Below, in pieces: positions 28,001 through 37,259 of a stretch of DNA of 64,000 nt. The translations under genes were made by a program, and so were the position numbers. The stretch is taken from positions 722,706-786,705 of the forward strand of contig JBMFVE010000001.1 in the NCBI GenBank assembly GCA_049966155.1. The letters are read 5' to 3'. Position 1 is the stretch's first letter. Each line of letters starts with the position of its first letter. This DNA comes from JBMFVE01 sp049966155. Lineage in GTDB: Bacteria > Bacteroidota > Ignavibacteria > Kryptoniales > JAKASW01. The notes below the pieces were generated by a model that was given only the letters and a program-made list of their open reading frames with translations, did no database searches and was not told the origin of the DNA.

Positions 28001-28510
28001 ATGAATACATTATTTGCGTTAATTTTAGTTTTAGTCGCTGCATTCTCCAGACTTATTCCACATGCCCCCAATTTCACACCTGCTATTACAATAGCATTAT
28101 TTGCAGGCACATACTTCCCCAGGAGACTTGCACTCCTCGTTCCAATTGCTGCCATATTAGCCAGTGACATCGTTATCGGTTTTTATGCTGCAACATCAAT
28201 GCTTTTTGTCTACGGAAGCTATGCGTTGATTGCATTCCTTGGGATATTAATGAAAACCAGAATATCTGCAATCATGATTGCGGGATATTCTTTGCTTTCG
28301 GCAGTTCTGTTCTTTGTACTAACAAACTTTGGAGTTTGGTTGACACCTGGCGCAATGTATCCAAGGACGCTCTCAGGATTATTGGAATGCTACATTATGG
28401 CACTCCCTTTTTTCAGAAACACCGTTGCTTCAACAGCCATATTTAGCGCAGTAATGTTCGGCGCATACGAGGCAGCCGAGAAATTCTTTTTTAAAACAAG
28501 GACTGCTTGA
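28001..28510 (+). CDS. Small integral membrane protein (DUF6580/ECF S-component-like)
   Basis: A 169-residue hydrophobic protein with about five predicted membrane helices (LFALILVLVAAFSRL, FTPAITIALFAGTYF, LALLVPIAAILASDIVIGFY, MLFVYGSYALIAFLGI, AVLFFVLTNFGVWL). The pattern, including PHAPNFTPAITIALFAGTYF and LTNFGVWL, matches what I recall of DUF6580, which resembles substrate-binding S-components of vitamin transporters. It follows a strong GGAGG site at the end of the B12-riboswitch operon, so a part in corrinoid or cobalt uptake is a reasonable guess. No energising ATPase is encoded nearby. Confidence 0.65.
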   Translation: MNTLFALILVLVAAFSRLIPHAPNFTPAITIALFAGTYFPRRLALLVPIAAILASDIVIGFYAATSMLFVYGSYALIAFLGILMKTRISAIMIAGYSLLSAVLFFVLTNFGVWLTPGAMYPRTLSGLLECYIMALPFFRNTVASTAIFSAVMFGAYEAAEKFFFKTRTA

Positions 28511-28667
28511 AGTTCCGAATCAGTTTCTAATCAGGTTCTTTCATTTTCACTTTTGAAGATTTTACCTGCCAAGTTAAGCGACAATAGAAGCACTGAGTTC
28601 ATTGATTTACTTCAAGTGTTTAAGTAAGTTTTCGTGTTTCGAAGTCAAACGATAAGGTATTCCCAAA

Positions 28668-28694
28668 GTTCGTTTGTCCGACATGAAAACGAAC
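28668..28694. promoter_or_regulatory. Inverted repeat upstream of the porin gene
   Basis: GTTCGTTT (28668-28675) and AAACGAAC (28687-28694) are perfect 8-base arms around an 11-base spacer, 49 bases before the porin start. It could be an operator or an RNA hairpin. The rest of the 232-base gap from 28511 to 28742 shows no gene, and no M-box magnesium riboswitch pattern was recognised. Confidence 0.4.
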
Positions 28695-28742
28695 TGTCGT
28701 ATATACTTCTTAATCAGGAGGTAAGCATGAGGAACAGAGAGG

Positions 28743-29999
28743 ATGAGGATCCTGATAATCTCGGCGATATATGCTATTACAGGTACTCTTGCAGGATACG
28801 CCCAGAAAAACTCAGATGTTTATAATCTTAGTTTTTCGTTTACAACTATCACTCAGTACAAGCCCCCAATTCATTCGCCTTACGTAGGTCAAAATAGCAT
28901 AATCCCTCAGGCGGAAATAAAAACTTCATACGTTTCTACGCTCTACTCTTCAATTCATCCATTTAAAAATACCACTTTCGAATTCGATCCCGAAGTTGCC
29001 GGCGGGAGAGGTTTAAGTGGAGCAGTTGGGATTGCAGGCTTCCCTAATGCGCAAACTTATCGAATTAGCAATTCACGGCCAGAGGTATACATAGCACGCC
29101 TTTTTGTCCAGGGAGAAATCCCACTAACTATGGGCTCTCGCCTCAAACTTACATTAGGTAAATTTAGCCTGCCGGATTTCATTGACCAAAACAAATATGC
29201 CAACGATCCTACAACCGAGTTTATGAACTGGGTTCTGGTAAACAATGGTGCCTGGGATTTCGCCGCTGATACGAGAGGGTACACCTGGGGTCTTGCTGCT
29301 GAGTATATTAAATATAGTATTCATATTCGGATAATTACAGCTTTAGAGCCTGAAAGTGCAAATGGATTAAAAATGGATGTCGATTTACGTAACTCCCTGG
29401 GATCAAACCTCGAATTTGAGTTCCCTTATTCAGCTAACGCGCTAAAAGGGGTGGTAAGAGTTATGATTTATCTCAACCGCGCAAGGATGGGAAACTATGA
29501 CATGAGCATTAAAAACCGGATCAATGGTACCCCTGACATTATATCCACACGGCAAAACGGCCGGACAAAACTTGGACTATGCCTTAATTTTCAGCAGCCG
29601 ATCGATGACGACATTGGAGTCTTCTCACGCATCGGATGGAGCGATGGCCAGAATGAAACATGGGCATTTACAGAAGTTGACAGATTTCTTTCTGGAGGGG
29701 TCTCGGTAAGTGGATCTTCATGGCATAATCGGGAAGATCATGCCGGTCTTGCTTTTGCTATCAATATGCTTTCAAAATCACATCGTGAATACCTTGAAGC
29801 AGGTGGCGCAGGATTTATGCTTGGAGATGGTAAACTAAACTACGCCCCCGAATTCATCTCTGAATTATATTACAATGCGGCCTTAATCAGTAACCGTTTT
29901 CAAATATCACCCGACTACCAGCTAATTATAAATCCTGCATATAATAAAGACAGAGGACCAGTTAGCGTATTTTCAGTTAGACTTCATATTGAAATCTAA
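28743..29999 (+). CDS. Carbohydrate-selective porin-like outer-membrane protein (OprB family)
   Basis: A 418-residue exported protein with a short leader (IISAIYAITGTLAGYAQ). The mature part has the OprB-like blocks FEFDPEVAGGRGLSG, IARLFVQGEIPL, LTLGKFSLPDFIDQNKYANDP and FMNWVLVNNGAWDFAADTRGYTWG, and closes with an amphipathic strand (VFSVRLHIEI). It should be a beta-barrel channel in the outer membrane. Ribosome site GAGAGG just before ATG 28743. It lies directly ahead of the Mg2+-ATPase (19 bases) and may be co-transcribed, so its true solute may be an ion or small sugar. Confidence 0.75.
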   Translation: MRILIISAIYAITGTLAGYAQKNSDVYNLSFSFTTITQYKPPIHSPYVGQNSIIPQAEIKTSYVSTLYSSIHPFKNTTFEFDPEVAGGRGLSGAVGIAGFPNAQTYRISNSRPEVYIARLFVQGEIPLTMGSRLKLTLGKFSLPDFIDQNKYANDPTTEFMNWVLVNNGAWDFAADTRGYTWGLAAEYIKYSIHIRIITALEPESANGLKMDVDLRNSLGSNLEFEFPYSANALKGVVRVMIYLNRARMGNYDMSIKNRINGTPDIISTRQNGRTKLGLCLNFQQPIDDDIGVFSRIGWSDGQNETWAFTEVDRFLSGGVSVSGSSWHNREDHAGLAFAINMLSKSHREYLEAGGAGFMLGDGKLNYAPEFISELYYNAALISNRFQISPDYQLIINPAYNKDRGPVSVFSVRLHIEI

Positions 30000-30018
30000 A
30001 AAACCGTGGAGGAATATA

Positions 30019-32721
30019 ATGATAGAAGAAAATCAAAGACTGCCACACGGATTTGCTACACTGAAATCAAGAATACACATATTTCCAATGCGAAATAAAC
30101 ACGACAATAAGAATTCACGTCAGGAAATTTCTACAGCAGCCGGAAAGCAAAATATCCGAAGCGCATATGCCGAACGACTTTTTAGTGCGAGCAAAATGAC
30201 ATCGGAAGAAATTTTCACATTTGTTCAAACGAGAAGCACCGGTCTTACTGCTGAGGAAGTTGCGGAAAGACTTGAAAAATTTGGCATGAACGAAGTTGCA
30301 CAGGAAAAAAAGCATGGTGCATTGGAAAGATTCATTGATTCAATAAGAAATCCCCTTGTCATTTTACTGACTGCACTCGCTGTTGTAGCATTTCTAACAG
30401 AAGATATACGATCAAGCGTTGTCATGATGTCCATGGTTTTGATGGGAGTCGTCTTGAGATTTGTTCAGGAGTCACGTGCGGATAAGGCGGCTGCTGAATT
30501 AAAAGCAATGATAAGCGTTACGGCAACCGTATTACGCGATGGAAATGAGATTGAGGTTCCCCTCAAAGAGATTGTCCCGGGAGACATTGTTAAACTCGCT
30601 GCCGGCGATATGATTCCAGCTGATGTTAGAATTGTTTCATCAAAGGACTTATTCATCATTCAGGCATCTCTCACAGGTGAATCAATGCCAGTTGAGAAAT
30701 TTGATGCTCCAGAGACCCGAGATGACAAATCCTTGCTTGAGCTTTCGAACATGTGTTACCTCGGTACGAGCGTCGAAAGCGGCAGTGCAATTGGAGTTGT
30801 GGTAAATACTGGTTCCAGTACTTATTTCGGCCAAATGGCAAAGGCTATAACAACGCGTCCAATTGAAACAAGTTTTGACAAGGGTGTCAACAAATTCACA
30901 ATCCTTATGATCCAGTTTATCTTCGTTATGGTTCCGACTGTCTTTCTTATTAACGGACTAACAAAACATAACTGGGTTGAGGCTTTCTTCTTCGCCCTTT
31001 CGGTCGCTGTTGGGCTAACCCCCGAGATGCTTCCAATGATTGTATCTGTTTGCCTTTCAAAGGGAGCAATGTTGATGTCACGGAAAAAAGTGATAGTTAA
31101 AAGATTGAACGCCATTCAGAACTTCGGGGCAATGGATGTACTTTGTACAGATAAGACCGGAACCTTAACAATGGATCATGTGATTCTCGATCAGTACTGT
31201 GATGTTGTGCAAAAGGAAGATGAAGAAGTTTTAAGAGACGCATATTTAATAAGTCATTTTCAAACCGGTTTAAGAAATGTCCTAGATCGTGCTGTTCTGC
31301 AACACCGCGAGGTCCAAAAATTTGTGCCCCTTCAGGATTACGTGAAAGTTGATGAAATACCGTTTGATTTTTCTCGTCGACTTATGTCTGTAGTTGTACA
31401 GTCGGCTTCCGGCGAATTGCGACTTCTTACAAAAGGGGCACCAGAAGAAATCTTTTCGCGATGCACATCCTTCGAACTTGAAGGTGACGTTTTACCGATG
31501 GATCCGATACTTATTCAGGACCTGAAAGAAGAATACGAACGACTGAGTGCAGACGGATTTAGAGTTCTTGCCCTTGCATACAAAAATGTTGAAAAGAAGA
31601 TGGCATACTCAAAAGACGAGGAGTATGACATGGTCTTAAAAGGTTATTTGGCTTTTTTAGATCCGCCAAAAGAAACCGCAGCGCCGGCAATTTCTGCTCT
31701 AATACAGCACGGTATTGCAGTAAAAGTTTTAACCGGCGACAACGATCTAGTAGCTAAAAAAGTTTGTCATGAAGTTGGACTTTCAACTGACAACACCCTT
31801 ACGGGCAGTCAAATTGAGAACATGAGCGATGAAGAACTCAGCGAGGCAGCTGAAAAGACAACGCTTTTTGCCCGCCTCTCTCCCACGCACAAAAAGAGAA
31901 TAATCGATGTGCTCAGGCAGAAAAAACATGTCGTCGGGTTTATGGGCGATGGCATCAATGATGCACCCGCGCTCCGCGCAGCTGATGTCGGGATATCTGT
32001 CGACACGGCGGTGGATATTGCAAAAGAATCTGCAGACATCATTCTTTTAGAAAAGAGCCTGATGGTTCTTGAGGAAGGAGTTATGGAAGGGAGAAAAGTT
32101 TTCAACAACATTCTCAAGTATATAAGAATGGGTGCAAGTTCAAATTTTGGCAATATGTTTAGCGTCCTTGGTGCAAGTGCCTTTCTTCCATTCTTACCAA
32201 TGGCGCCAATTCAAGTCCTAACGAACAATTTTCTTTATGATCTCTCACAAATCCCGATTCCAACTGACAGTGTTGATAATGAGCTGATTGCGAAGCCACG
32301 TCCATGGTCAATAGATGAAATAAGGAAATTCATAATCTTTATAGGTCCAATAAGTTCAATATTCGACTATACGACGTATTTTGTGATGCTTTACATTTTT
32401 AATTGTTGGGATCCGTCCAGATCTTCACTTTTCCAGACAGGATGGTTTGTTGAATCGTTGATGACACAAACGATGATCATACATGTCATACGAACAAACA
32501 AAATTCCGTTCATTCAAAGTAGACCAAGTATTCCACTGATGGTAACAACAGGATTGATAATGGCTCTGGGGATCTGGTTGCCCTTTTCCCCGCTGGCGCC
32601 ATCTTTAGGACTGGTAACACTACCTCCCTTGTACTGGCCTATTTTAGTTGTCACTCTTCTCTCATACGTTGTTTTGACGCAGTTTGTAAAGACCTGGCTT
32701 TTAAAACGCCATTGGATTTGA
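30019..32721 (+). CDS. mgtA: Magnesium-translocating P-type ATPase
   Basis: A ~900-residue inner-membrane P3B-type ATPase that imports Mg2+. An N-terminal cation-ATPase domain is followed by the actuator TGES loop (LTGESMPVEKFD), the PEMLPMIV membrane motif, the phosphorylation site CTDKTGTLTMDHV (D378), the hinge motif FMGDGINDAPALRAADVGIS, and the C-terminal membrane helices with NNFLYDLSQIPIPTDSVD, a strong MgtA/MgtB marker. The start taken is ATG 30019, behind GGAGG; the frame is open from 29989 inside the porin gene. No separate MgtC gene is adjacent. Confidence 0.95.
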   Translation: MIEENQRLPHGFATLKSRIHIFPMRNKHDNKNSRQEISTAAGKQNIRSAYAERLFSASKMTSEEIFTFVQTRSTGLTAEEVAERLEKFGMNEVAQEKKHGALERFIDSIRNPLVILLTALAVVAFLTEDIRSSVVMMSMVLMGVVLRFVQESRADKAAAELKAMISVTATVLRDGNEIEVPLKEIVPGDIVKLAAGDMIPADVRIVSSKDLFIIQASLTGESMPVEKFDAPETRDDKSLLELSNMCYLGTSVESGSAIGVVVNTGSSTYFGQMAKAITTRPIETSFDKGVNKFTILMIQFIFVMVPTVFLINGLTKHNWVEAFFFALSVAVGLTPEMLPMIVSVCLSKGAMLMSRKKVIVKRLNAIQNFGAMDVLCTDKTGTLTMDHVILDQYCDVVQKEDEEVLRDAYLISHFQTGLRNVLDRAVLQHREVQKFVPLQDYVKVDEIPFDFSRRLMSVVVQSASGELRLLTKGAPEEIFSRCTSFELEGDVLPMDPILIQDLKEEYERLSADGFRVLALAYKNVEKKMAYSKDEEYDMVLKGYLAFLDPPKETAAPAISALIQHGIAVKVLTGDNDLVAKKVCHEVGLSTDNTLTGSQIENMSDEELSEAAEKTTLFARLSPTHKKRIIDVLRQKKHVVGFMGDGINDAPALRAADVGISVDTAVDIAKESADIILLEKSLMVLEEGVMEGRKVFNNILKYIRMGASSNFGNMFSVLGASAFLPFLPMAPIQVLTNNFLYDLSQIPIPTDSVDNELIAKPRPWSIDEIRKFIIFIGPISSIFDYTTYFVMLYIFNCWDPSRSSLFQTGWFVESLMTQTMIIHVIRTNKIPFIQSRPSIPLMVTTGLIMALGIWLPFSPLAPSLGLVTLPPLYWPILVVTLLSYVVLTQFVKTWLLKRHWI

Positions 32722-33031
32722 GATTGATAATGGCAAACATAACTTTGCTTGGTGCAAATGGTATCCAATTACCTTTTTCAACCATACCTTTGACGGCAGT
32801 TCAGCAACAGGAAATGCTGGATTTTTCCTGCTGATCATGAATTTGTGGCACTTGTGACTTGAAATAAACCCTGGAAAATCGGTACCAACATTCCCGTTGC
32901 ACGATATCACCACTTCCACTTGAAACATCGGGAGGTATTTGGTTAACTTAATATAGGTCTTAAACAATTACATTAGGAAATGTGAACCTTATCATTTTAC
33001 AGCATGTTTTCTGCTTTTCGCTCCGTTAAAT
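32722..33031. other. Intergenic gap between mgtA and the glycan gene region
   Basis: 310 bases with no convincing gene on either strand. One imperfect hairpin (CAGC...AGGAAA pairing with TTTCCT...GCTG, 32802-32833) might end the mgtA transcript, but it lacks a clear T-tract. The last ~70 bases are AT-rich and presumably hold the promoter of the first glycosyltransferase. Confidence 0.5.
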
Positions 33032-33880
33032 ATGAATTCCCCACTTGTTTATATCATTATTTTAAATTGGAACGGCAAGGATTATACCGCCTCATGTCTG
33101 GATTCAATAAGTAAGGTCAACTATCCTCGATTTGTCACAGTGGTTGTGGACAATGGTTCTTCAGATGGTAGTGTGGAGTACATATCCAGAAGTTTCCCAT
33201 GGGTAAAGGTGGTCGCTAATACGAACAACCTCAGATTTGCCGGAGGAAACAACATCGGTATTGACTTAGCTATTGCAAATAACGCAGACTACGTTTTGCT
33301 CCTGAATAACGATACCGTTGTTCACCAGGATTTCCTAGCCAGGCTTGTATATGAGTCAGAAAAGAATTCGTTGATTGGTATGGCAGGTCCGAAGATTTAC
33401 TATTACAATGATCCCAGGAGGATTTGGTTCGCCGGCGGAGGAATCGATTGGGGATCCGGATGGACATACCATAAAGGAATAAGGGAAACAGATAGAGGCC
33501 AGTATAACAGTCTCACAGAGGTAGATTACCTGACCGGCTGCTGCCTCCTTGCAAAGCGTGCCGTTATCGAAAAAATTGGAAAGCTTGACGAAAGTTACTT
33601 CATGTATGGGGAAGATGTAGATTGGTGTATCAGGGCATCCCGAGCAGGTTTCAAGCTGGTGTATGTCCCCTCGTCAATTATCTGGCATAAGGTTTCAGCC
33701 AGTTCCGGCGGTAACCTTTCCTGGTTCAAGAACTGGAACAAGTTGAAGAGCCAGGTTAAGTTAATGCGCAGATATGCAAAATGGCATCACTGGATTACAA
33801 TACCGTTTGGACTTAGCGGTAGGATCCTTTTTTCAATCATGAAGTCAAGAATTAAAAATAGAAAACTTAACAAGATATAA
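33032..33880 (+). CDS. Family 2 glycosyltransferase (rhamnosyltransferase-like)
   Basis: A 282-residue GT2 enzyme, cytosolic side of the membrane. It shows the nucleotide-sugar fold IIILNWNGKDYTASCLDSI, the first acidic motif VVVDNGSSDGSVEYI, the DXD-like LLLNNDTVV, then the family marker DYLTGCCLLAKRAVIEKIGKLDESYF and MYGEDVDWCIRA. The pattern is the WcaA/RfbN-type often involved in O-antigen or exopolysaccharide assembly. It opens the plus-strand glycan set and is followed after 96 bases by a flippase. Acceptor and donor sugar cannot be read from sequence. Confidence 0.88.
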   Translation: MNSPLVYIIILNWNGKDYTASCLDSISKVNYPRFVTVVVDNGSSDGSVEYISRSFPWVKVVANTNNLRFAGGNNIGIDLAIANNADYVLLLNNDTVVHQDFLARLVYESEKNSLIGMAGPKIYYYNDPRRIWFAGGGIDWGSGWTYHKGIRETDRGQYNSLTEVDYLTGCCLLAKRAVIEKIGKLDESYFMYGEDVDWCIRASRAGFKLVYVPSSIIWHKVSASSGGNLSWFKNWNKLKSQVKLMRRYAKWHHWITIPFGLSGRILFSIMKSRIKNRKLNKI

Positions 33881-33976
33881 TTAAGAGAATTATTTCAAAG
33901 AGAGATGATCAGCGAGATACCAATTTTCTCCGTATATTATAGCTAAGGAAATTCTGAGGGCTTAATCACTTAAAAA

Positions 33977-35434
33977 TTGCCATCTCAAGCAAAAAAAATA
34001 ACCTTCGACACGGCGGCGCTTTTCACGGCAAAAGTTCTAAGCCTCTTGCTGGGAATTGTGCGTTTGAAGTACATAGCTATTTACCTTGGAGTAAGCACGT
34101 TTGGAATATACACGTTTGCGACATACTTCGTTGCAATGTTCGGAATCTTGTTTGACCTTGGAATTTCACAGATCATGACGAGAGATATCGCAGCAGACCG
34201 TTCTAGATCCAGAGATTACGTTTTCAACGGTTTACTTTTAAAACTACTCCTGTTCATCCTTACGTCGCTGATCATAACGGTTGTCATCGTAATGTCCCAC
34301 TTCGACAAAATTACCAATCAGGCTATAGTTTTTAGTGTTTTCATAACAGGCATCAATTCTTTCACTTTGATATTCACAAGCACGTTTCAAGCGCACAGAA
34401 GAATGAAGCTGGTGTCACTAATTACAGTGGCAACAGACTTAACAACGTCTGTTGCCATTATATTTTTGCTTTTGCGGGGATACGGGTTGCCTGGGCTCCT
34501 CATGGGAAGTACTGTAGCAAGTCTCACCATATTCCTGAGTGCCTTAATTGTATGTCAAAAAATTTGTGGCGGTGTTCGGACTGAGCCAAATCCGAAACTG
34601 TGGCGGTACCTTGTTGTTGAGGGTTATCCTGCTGCTCTTGGTTCTCTTGGTTTTGTGTTGTACATGTACTTAACCTCTTCCCTCTTAAAATACCTAAGGG
34701 GAGACGAAATTGCAGGTTTTTATAATGCAGCCTTCAAGATCATAACAATACTGACTATTGTCCCGGTTAGTTTCACCCCTGTTATTTATCCCTTTTTTGC
34801 AGAACTCCACCACTCGGACAAGAACAAGCTTAAGGCAGTTCTCACCTCGTCGGTTAGATATATGCTTATAATTTCGATCCCCTTATGCTTTGGAACAATT
34901 CTAGTTGCAAAAAAAATTATCATCTCTCTTTACACGCAAGCTTTCCTACCTGCTGCTATACCTTTGCAAATACTGATTGTTTCTAGCATGTTTGGATACC
35001 CAAACTACGTACTTTATACTTTCCTTCCCGCGATTGGTAAACAGCGGTTCACCATGTTTGTTACAATTCCTTTCGGTGTTATTATTGCAGTTCTTAACTA
35101 CATTTTGATCCCGATATATGGGTATTTGGTGCCAAGTATTTCACTAGCAGTGGTAGAGATCATGGTATTTCTAAGTGCTTTCCTTTACCTGCGCAGAATA
35201 GGAATATCTTTAAACTTACTTAACTTATTTTACAAACCTGTTACCGCATCAGTTCTGATGGCTCTTCCTGTTTACATGCTTTCAGCCTACAATATCTTTT
35301 TCCAGATTGGCACAGGTATTATTGTGTATTTCGTGGCATTCTATCTTTTAAGAGGGATAATGCCCGAAGATAAATTGATCCTGTATAAGATCATCCCGTC
35401 GCCAATAAGGGAACTGATGATAAAAAACCTGTAA
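33977..35434 (+). CDS. Lipid-linked oligosaccharide flippase (Wzx/MATE-like)
   Basis: A 485-residue polytopic membrane protein with about 12-14 helices, of the polysaccharide-biosynthesis flippase family (LLGIVRLKYIAIYLGVSTFGIYTFATYF near the start; FYNAAFKIITILTIVPVSFTPVIYPFF in the middle; both quoted in part). It should move undecaprenyl-linked glycan units to the periplasmic face. The only start in a good position is TTG at 33977; the GAGG site lies rather far upstream, so the start is uncertain by a few codons. A GT4 gene begins 9 bases after its stop. Confidence 0.85.
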   Translation: MPSQAKKITFDTAALFTAKVLSLLLGIVRLKYIAIYLGVSTFGIYTFATYFVAMFGILFDLGISQIMTRDIAADRSRSRDYVFNGLLLKLLLFILTSLIITVVIVMSHFDKITNQAIVFSVFITGINSFTLIFTSTFQAHRRMKLVSLITVATDLTTSVAIIFLLLRGYGLPGLLMGSTVASLTIFLSALIVCQKICGGVRTEPNPKLWRYLVVEGYPAALGSLGFVLYMYLTSSLLKYLRGDEIAGFYNAAFKIITILTIVPVSFTPVIYPFFAELHHSDKNKLKAVLTSSVRYMLIISIPLCFGTILVAKKIIISLYTQAFLPAAIPLQILIVSSMFGYPNYVLYTFLPAIGKQRFTMFVTIPFGVIIAVLNYILIPIYGYLVPSISLAVVEIMVFLSAFLYLRRIGISLNLLNLFYKPVTASVLMALPVYMLSAYNIFFQIGTGIIVYFVAFYLLRGIMPEDKLILYKIIPSPIRELMIKNL

Positions 35435-35443
35435 AAGTAAAAG

Positions 35444-36637
35444 ATGAAACCAAGAATTGCCATAGTAAGAGGACCGTTTCTTTCTGTTGAAGAAATTAAA
35501 TTATACGAACCACTCACTGATGATTTCGACATAACTTTCGTTTCCAGTAATGCTGGAACACAAGGCAAAGTTAATAACATCAAAATAATGCAAGCCAGTT
35601 GCTTAAGTTGTATCCTTGATTACGCATGCTTTGGAAACGCCTTCCGTAAGATTGCAGGGATTGTTAATAACATAGCAGGCGTTGATCCAGAAATGATTTT
35701 GCACCTAAAAAAAATATTACGCGGGTTTGACCTTGTGCACACAATCGACTACGATTTCCTGATAACATATCAAATAGCACGGATCAAGAGGCAAAACGAA
35801 TATAAGCTCATTGCCACTCATTGGGAAAATATTCCATTTGCTCGAGACAATAAACCTATTGCCCGCAAAATGAAGTATTATGTTTATTCCAATGTAGATG
35901 CATTCTTTGCTATGAGCGAACGAGCAAAGGATTCGCTAATTCTGGAAGGTGTGGATGAACCGAAAATATTCGTAACTGGTTATGGAGTGGATACCGAGCG
36001 CTTCAGACCACGCGATGGTGAACGACTCGAATGGCGCAAACGGTACAACATAAATCAGGATGACGTCGTCATTTTGTTTGTGGGGCGTATCAGACAATCA
36101 AAGGGAGTGCTCGAATTAATCTACGCTGCAAAGAAGCTAGTGCAGGATCCCGAAATTAATCAGGAGAAACTTAAAGTTGTTATTGCTGGGAAAGGTCCAA
36201 TGGAAAAAGAGCTTGATAACAGAATAAAATTGCTCGGCCTTGAAAAAAATGTTATGAGAATTGGCTACATCCCTCACACAGATATTCACCTGGTTCACAA
36301 CATGGCCGATATATTTGCTTTACCAAGCATACCGCGTAAGTACTGGCAGGAACAGCTTGGACTTGTGCTTCTGGAAGCCATGGCATGCGGAAAGCCTGTT
36401 GTCTCAACATTGTCAGGTTCGATTCCGGAGGTCATTGGAAATGCAGGGATACTGGTGCAGCCGAATGATCACATAGCGCTATATGAAGCATTAAAGAAAA
36501 TCATAAACGATTCCAGCTGCAGAGAGTCTTTAGGACAACTTGGCAGGGAACGAGTGCTCAATAACTTCACTGTCGGGAAAATTTCACAGAAAATGAGAAA
36601 CGGACTACACCAAATTATAGGGACAGGTCGTGTTTGA
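35444..36637 (+). CDS. Family 4 glycosyltransferase
   Basis: A 397-residue GT-B enzyme. The C-terminal Rossmann half is typical of GT4: VVILFVGRIRQSKGVLELI, VVIAGKGPMEKEL, MRIGYIPHTDIHLVHNMADIFALPS and the E-X7-E motif in EQLGLVLLEAMACGKPVV, then GSIPEVIGNAGILV. It transfers a sugar from a nucleotide donor, keeping configuration. It overlaps the next gene (methyltransferase) by 8 bases. The donor sugar cannot be assigned. Confidence 0.88.
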   Translation: MKPRIAIVRGPFLSVEEIKLYEPLTDDFDITFVSSNAGTQGKVNNIKIMQASCLSCILDYACFGNAFRKIAGIVNNIAGVDPEMILHLKKILRGFDLVHTIDYDFLITYQIARIKRQNEYKLIATHWENIPFARDNKPIARKMKYYVYSNVDAFFAMSERAKDSLILEGVDEPKIFVTGYGVDTERFRPRDGERLEWRKRYNINQDDVVILFVGRIRQSKGVLELIYAAKKLVQDPEINQEKLKVVIAGKGPMEKELDNRIKLLGLEKNVMRIGYIPHTDIHLVHNMADIFALPSIPRKYWQEQLGLVLLEAMACGKPVVSTLSGSIPEVIGNAGILVQPNDHIALYEALKKIINDSSCRESLGQLGRERVLNNFTVGKISQKMRNGLHQIIGTGRV

Positions 36638-37259
36638 AACAGGATATTATAAGAATCAGCGAGAAGACGTGGCAGCCATTGTAGCGACGTCGGCAGTAAC
36701 AGTCCTTGACGTCGGCTGTGGTTATGGGTTTCTTGGGTCGTTGTTGAAGAGTCGACGAAATGATCGCACAGTTGTAGGAATAGAGAAAAATCATGACGCG
36801 GCTGAACATGCCCGTCAAATTCTTAACGATGTTTTTAATATTGACATTGAGACTGATGAGCTTTCTGAACTTAATTTTCAGTATGACTATATAATATTTG
36901 CTGATATTCTCGAACACCTTAGAGATCCACTATCAATTCTGATAAAATTCCGGAAATATTTGAAGGATGATGGAAAAATTGTATGTAGTATTCCAAATAT
37001 GAGACACTACACTGTGCTTCTTCGCCTGCTTAAAGCCGGATGGGAGTATGAAGACTATGGACTGTTTGACCGCACTCACATACGTTTCTTTTCCTTGCGC
37101 AGTATGACGAAACTCATTCTTGATGCGGGTTTCTCAATAGAAGTTATAAGGCCAAAGGTTGTAGCAAGCAAAAAAATGCGGATACTTAATCTCCTATTTT
37201 TTGACAAACTCAATGAATTCGTGGCAATGCAGTATATAATCAGAGCAAAGAAGAGGTGA
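36630..37259 (+). CDS. Class I SAM-dependent methyltransferase
   Basis: A 209-residue methyltransferase. The SAM-binding motif is VTVLDVGCGYGFLGSLLK, followed by VVGIEKNHDAAEHAR and the later motif YDYIIFADILEHLRDP and ICSIPNMRHYTVL. These are the marks of methyltransferases acting on glycans or small metabolites. GTG at 36630 overlaps the end of the GT4 gene, and the next gene starts on the GTGA overlap at its stop, so the three are translationally coupled. It may methylate a sugar of the glycan made here. Confidence 0.85.
   Translation: MFETGYYKNQREDVAAIVATSAVTVLDVGCGYGFLGSLLKSRRNDRTVVGIEKNHDAAEHARQILNDVFNIDIETDELSELNFQYDYIIFADILEHLRDPLSILIKFRKYLKDDGKIVCSIPNMRHYTVLLRLLKAGWEYEDYGLFDRTHIRFFSLRSMTKLILDAGFSIEVIRPKVVASKKMRILNLLFFDKLNEFVAMQYIIRAKKR

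Noticed and set aside
28511..28742. M-box magnesium riboswitch upstream of the porin-mgtA pair
   Set aside because: None of the conserved M-box blocks was found; only a simple 8-base inverted repeat is present.
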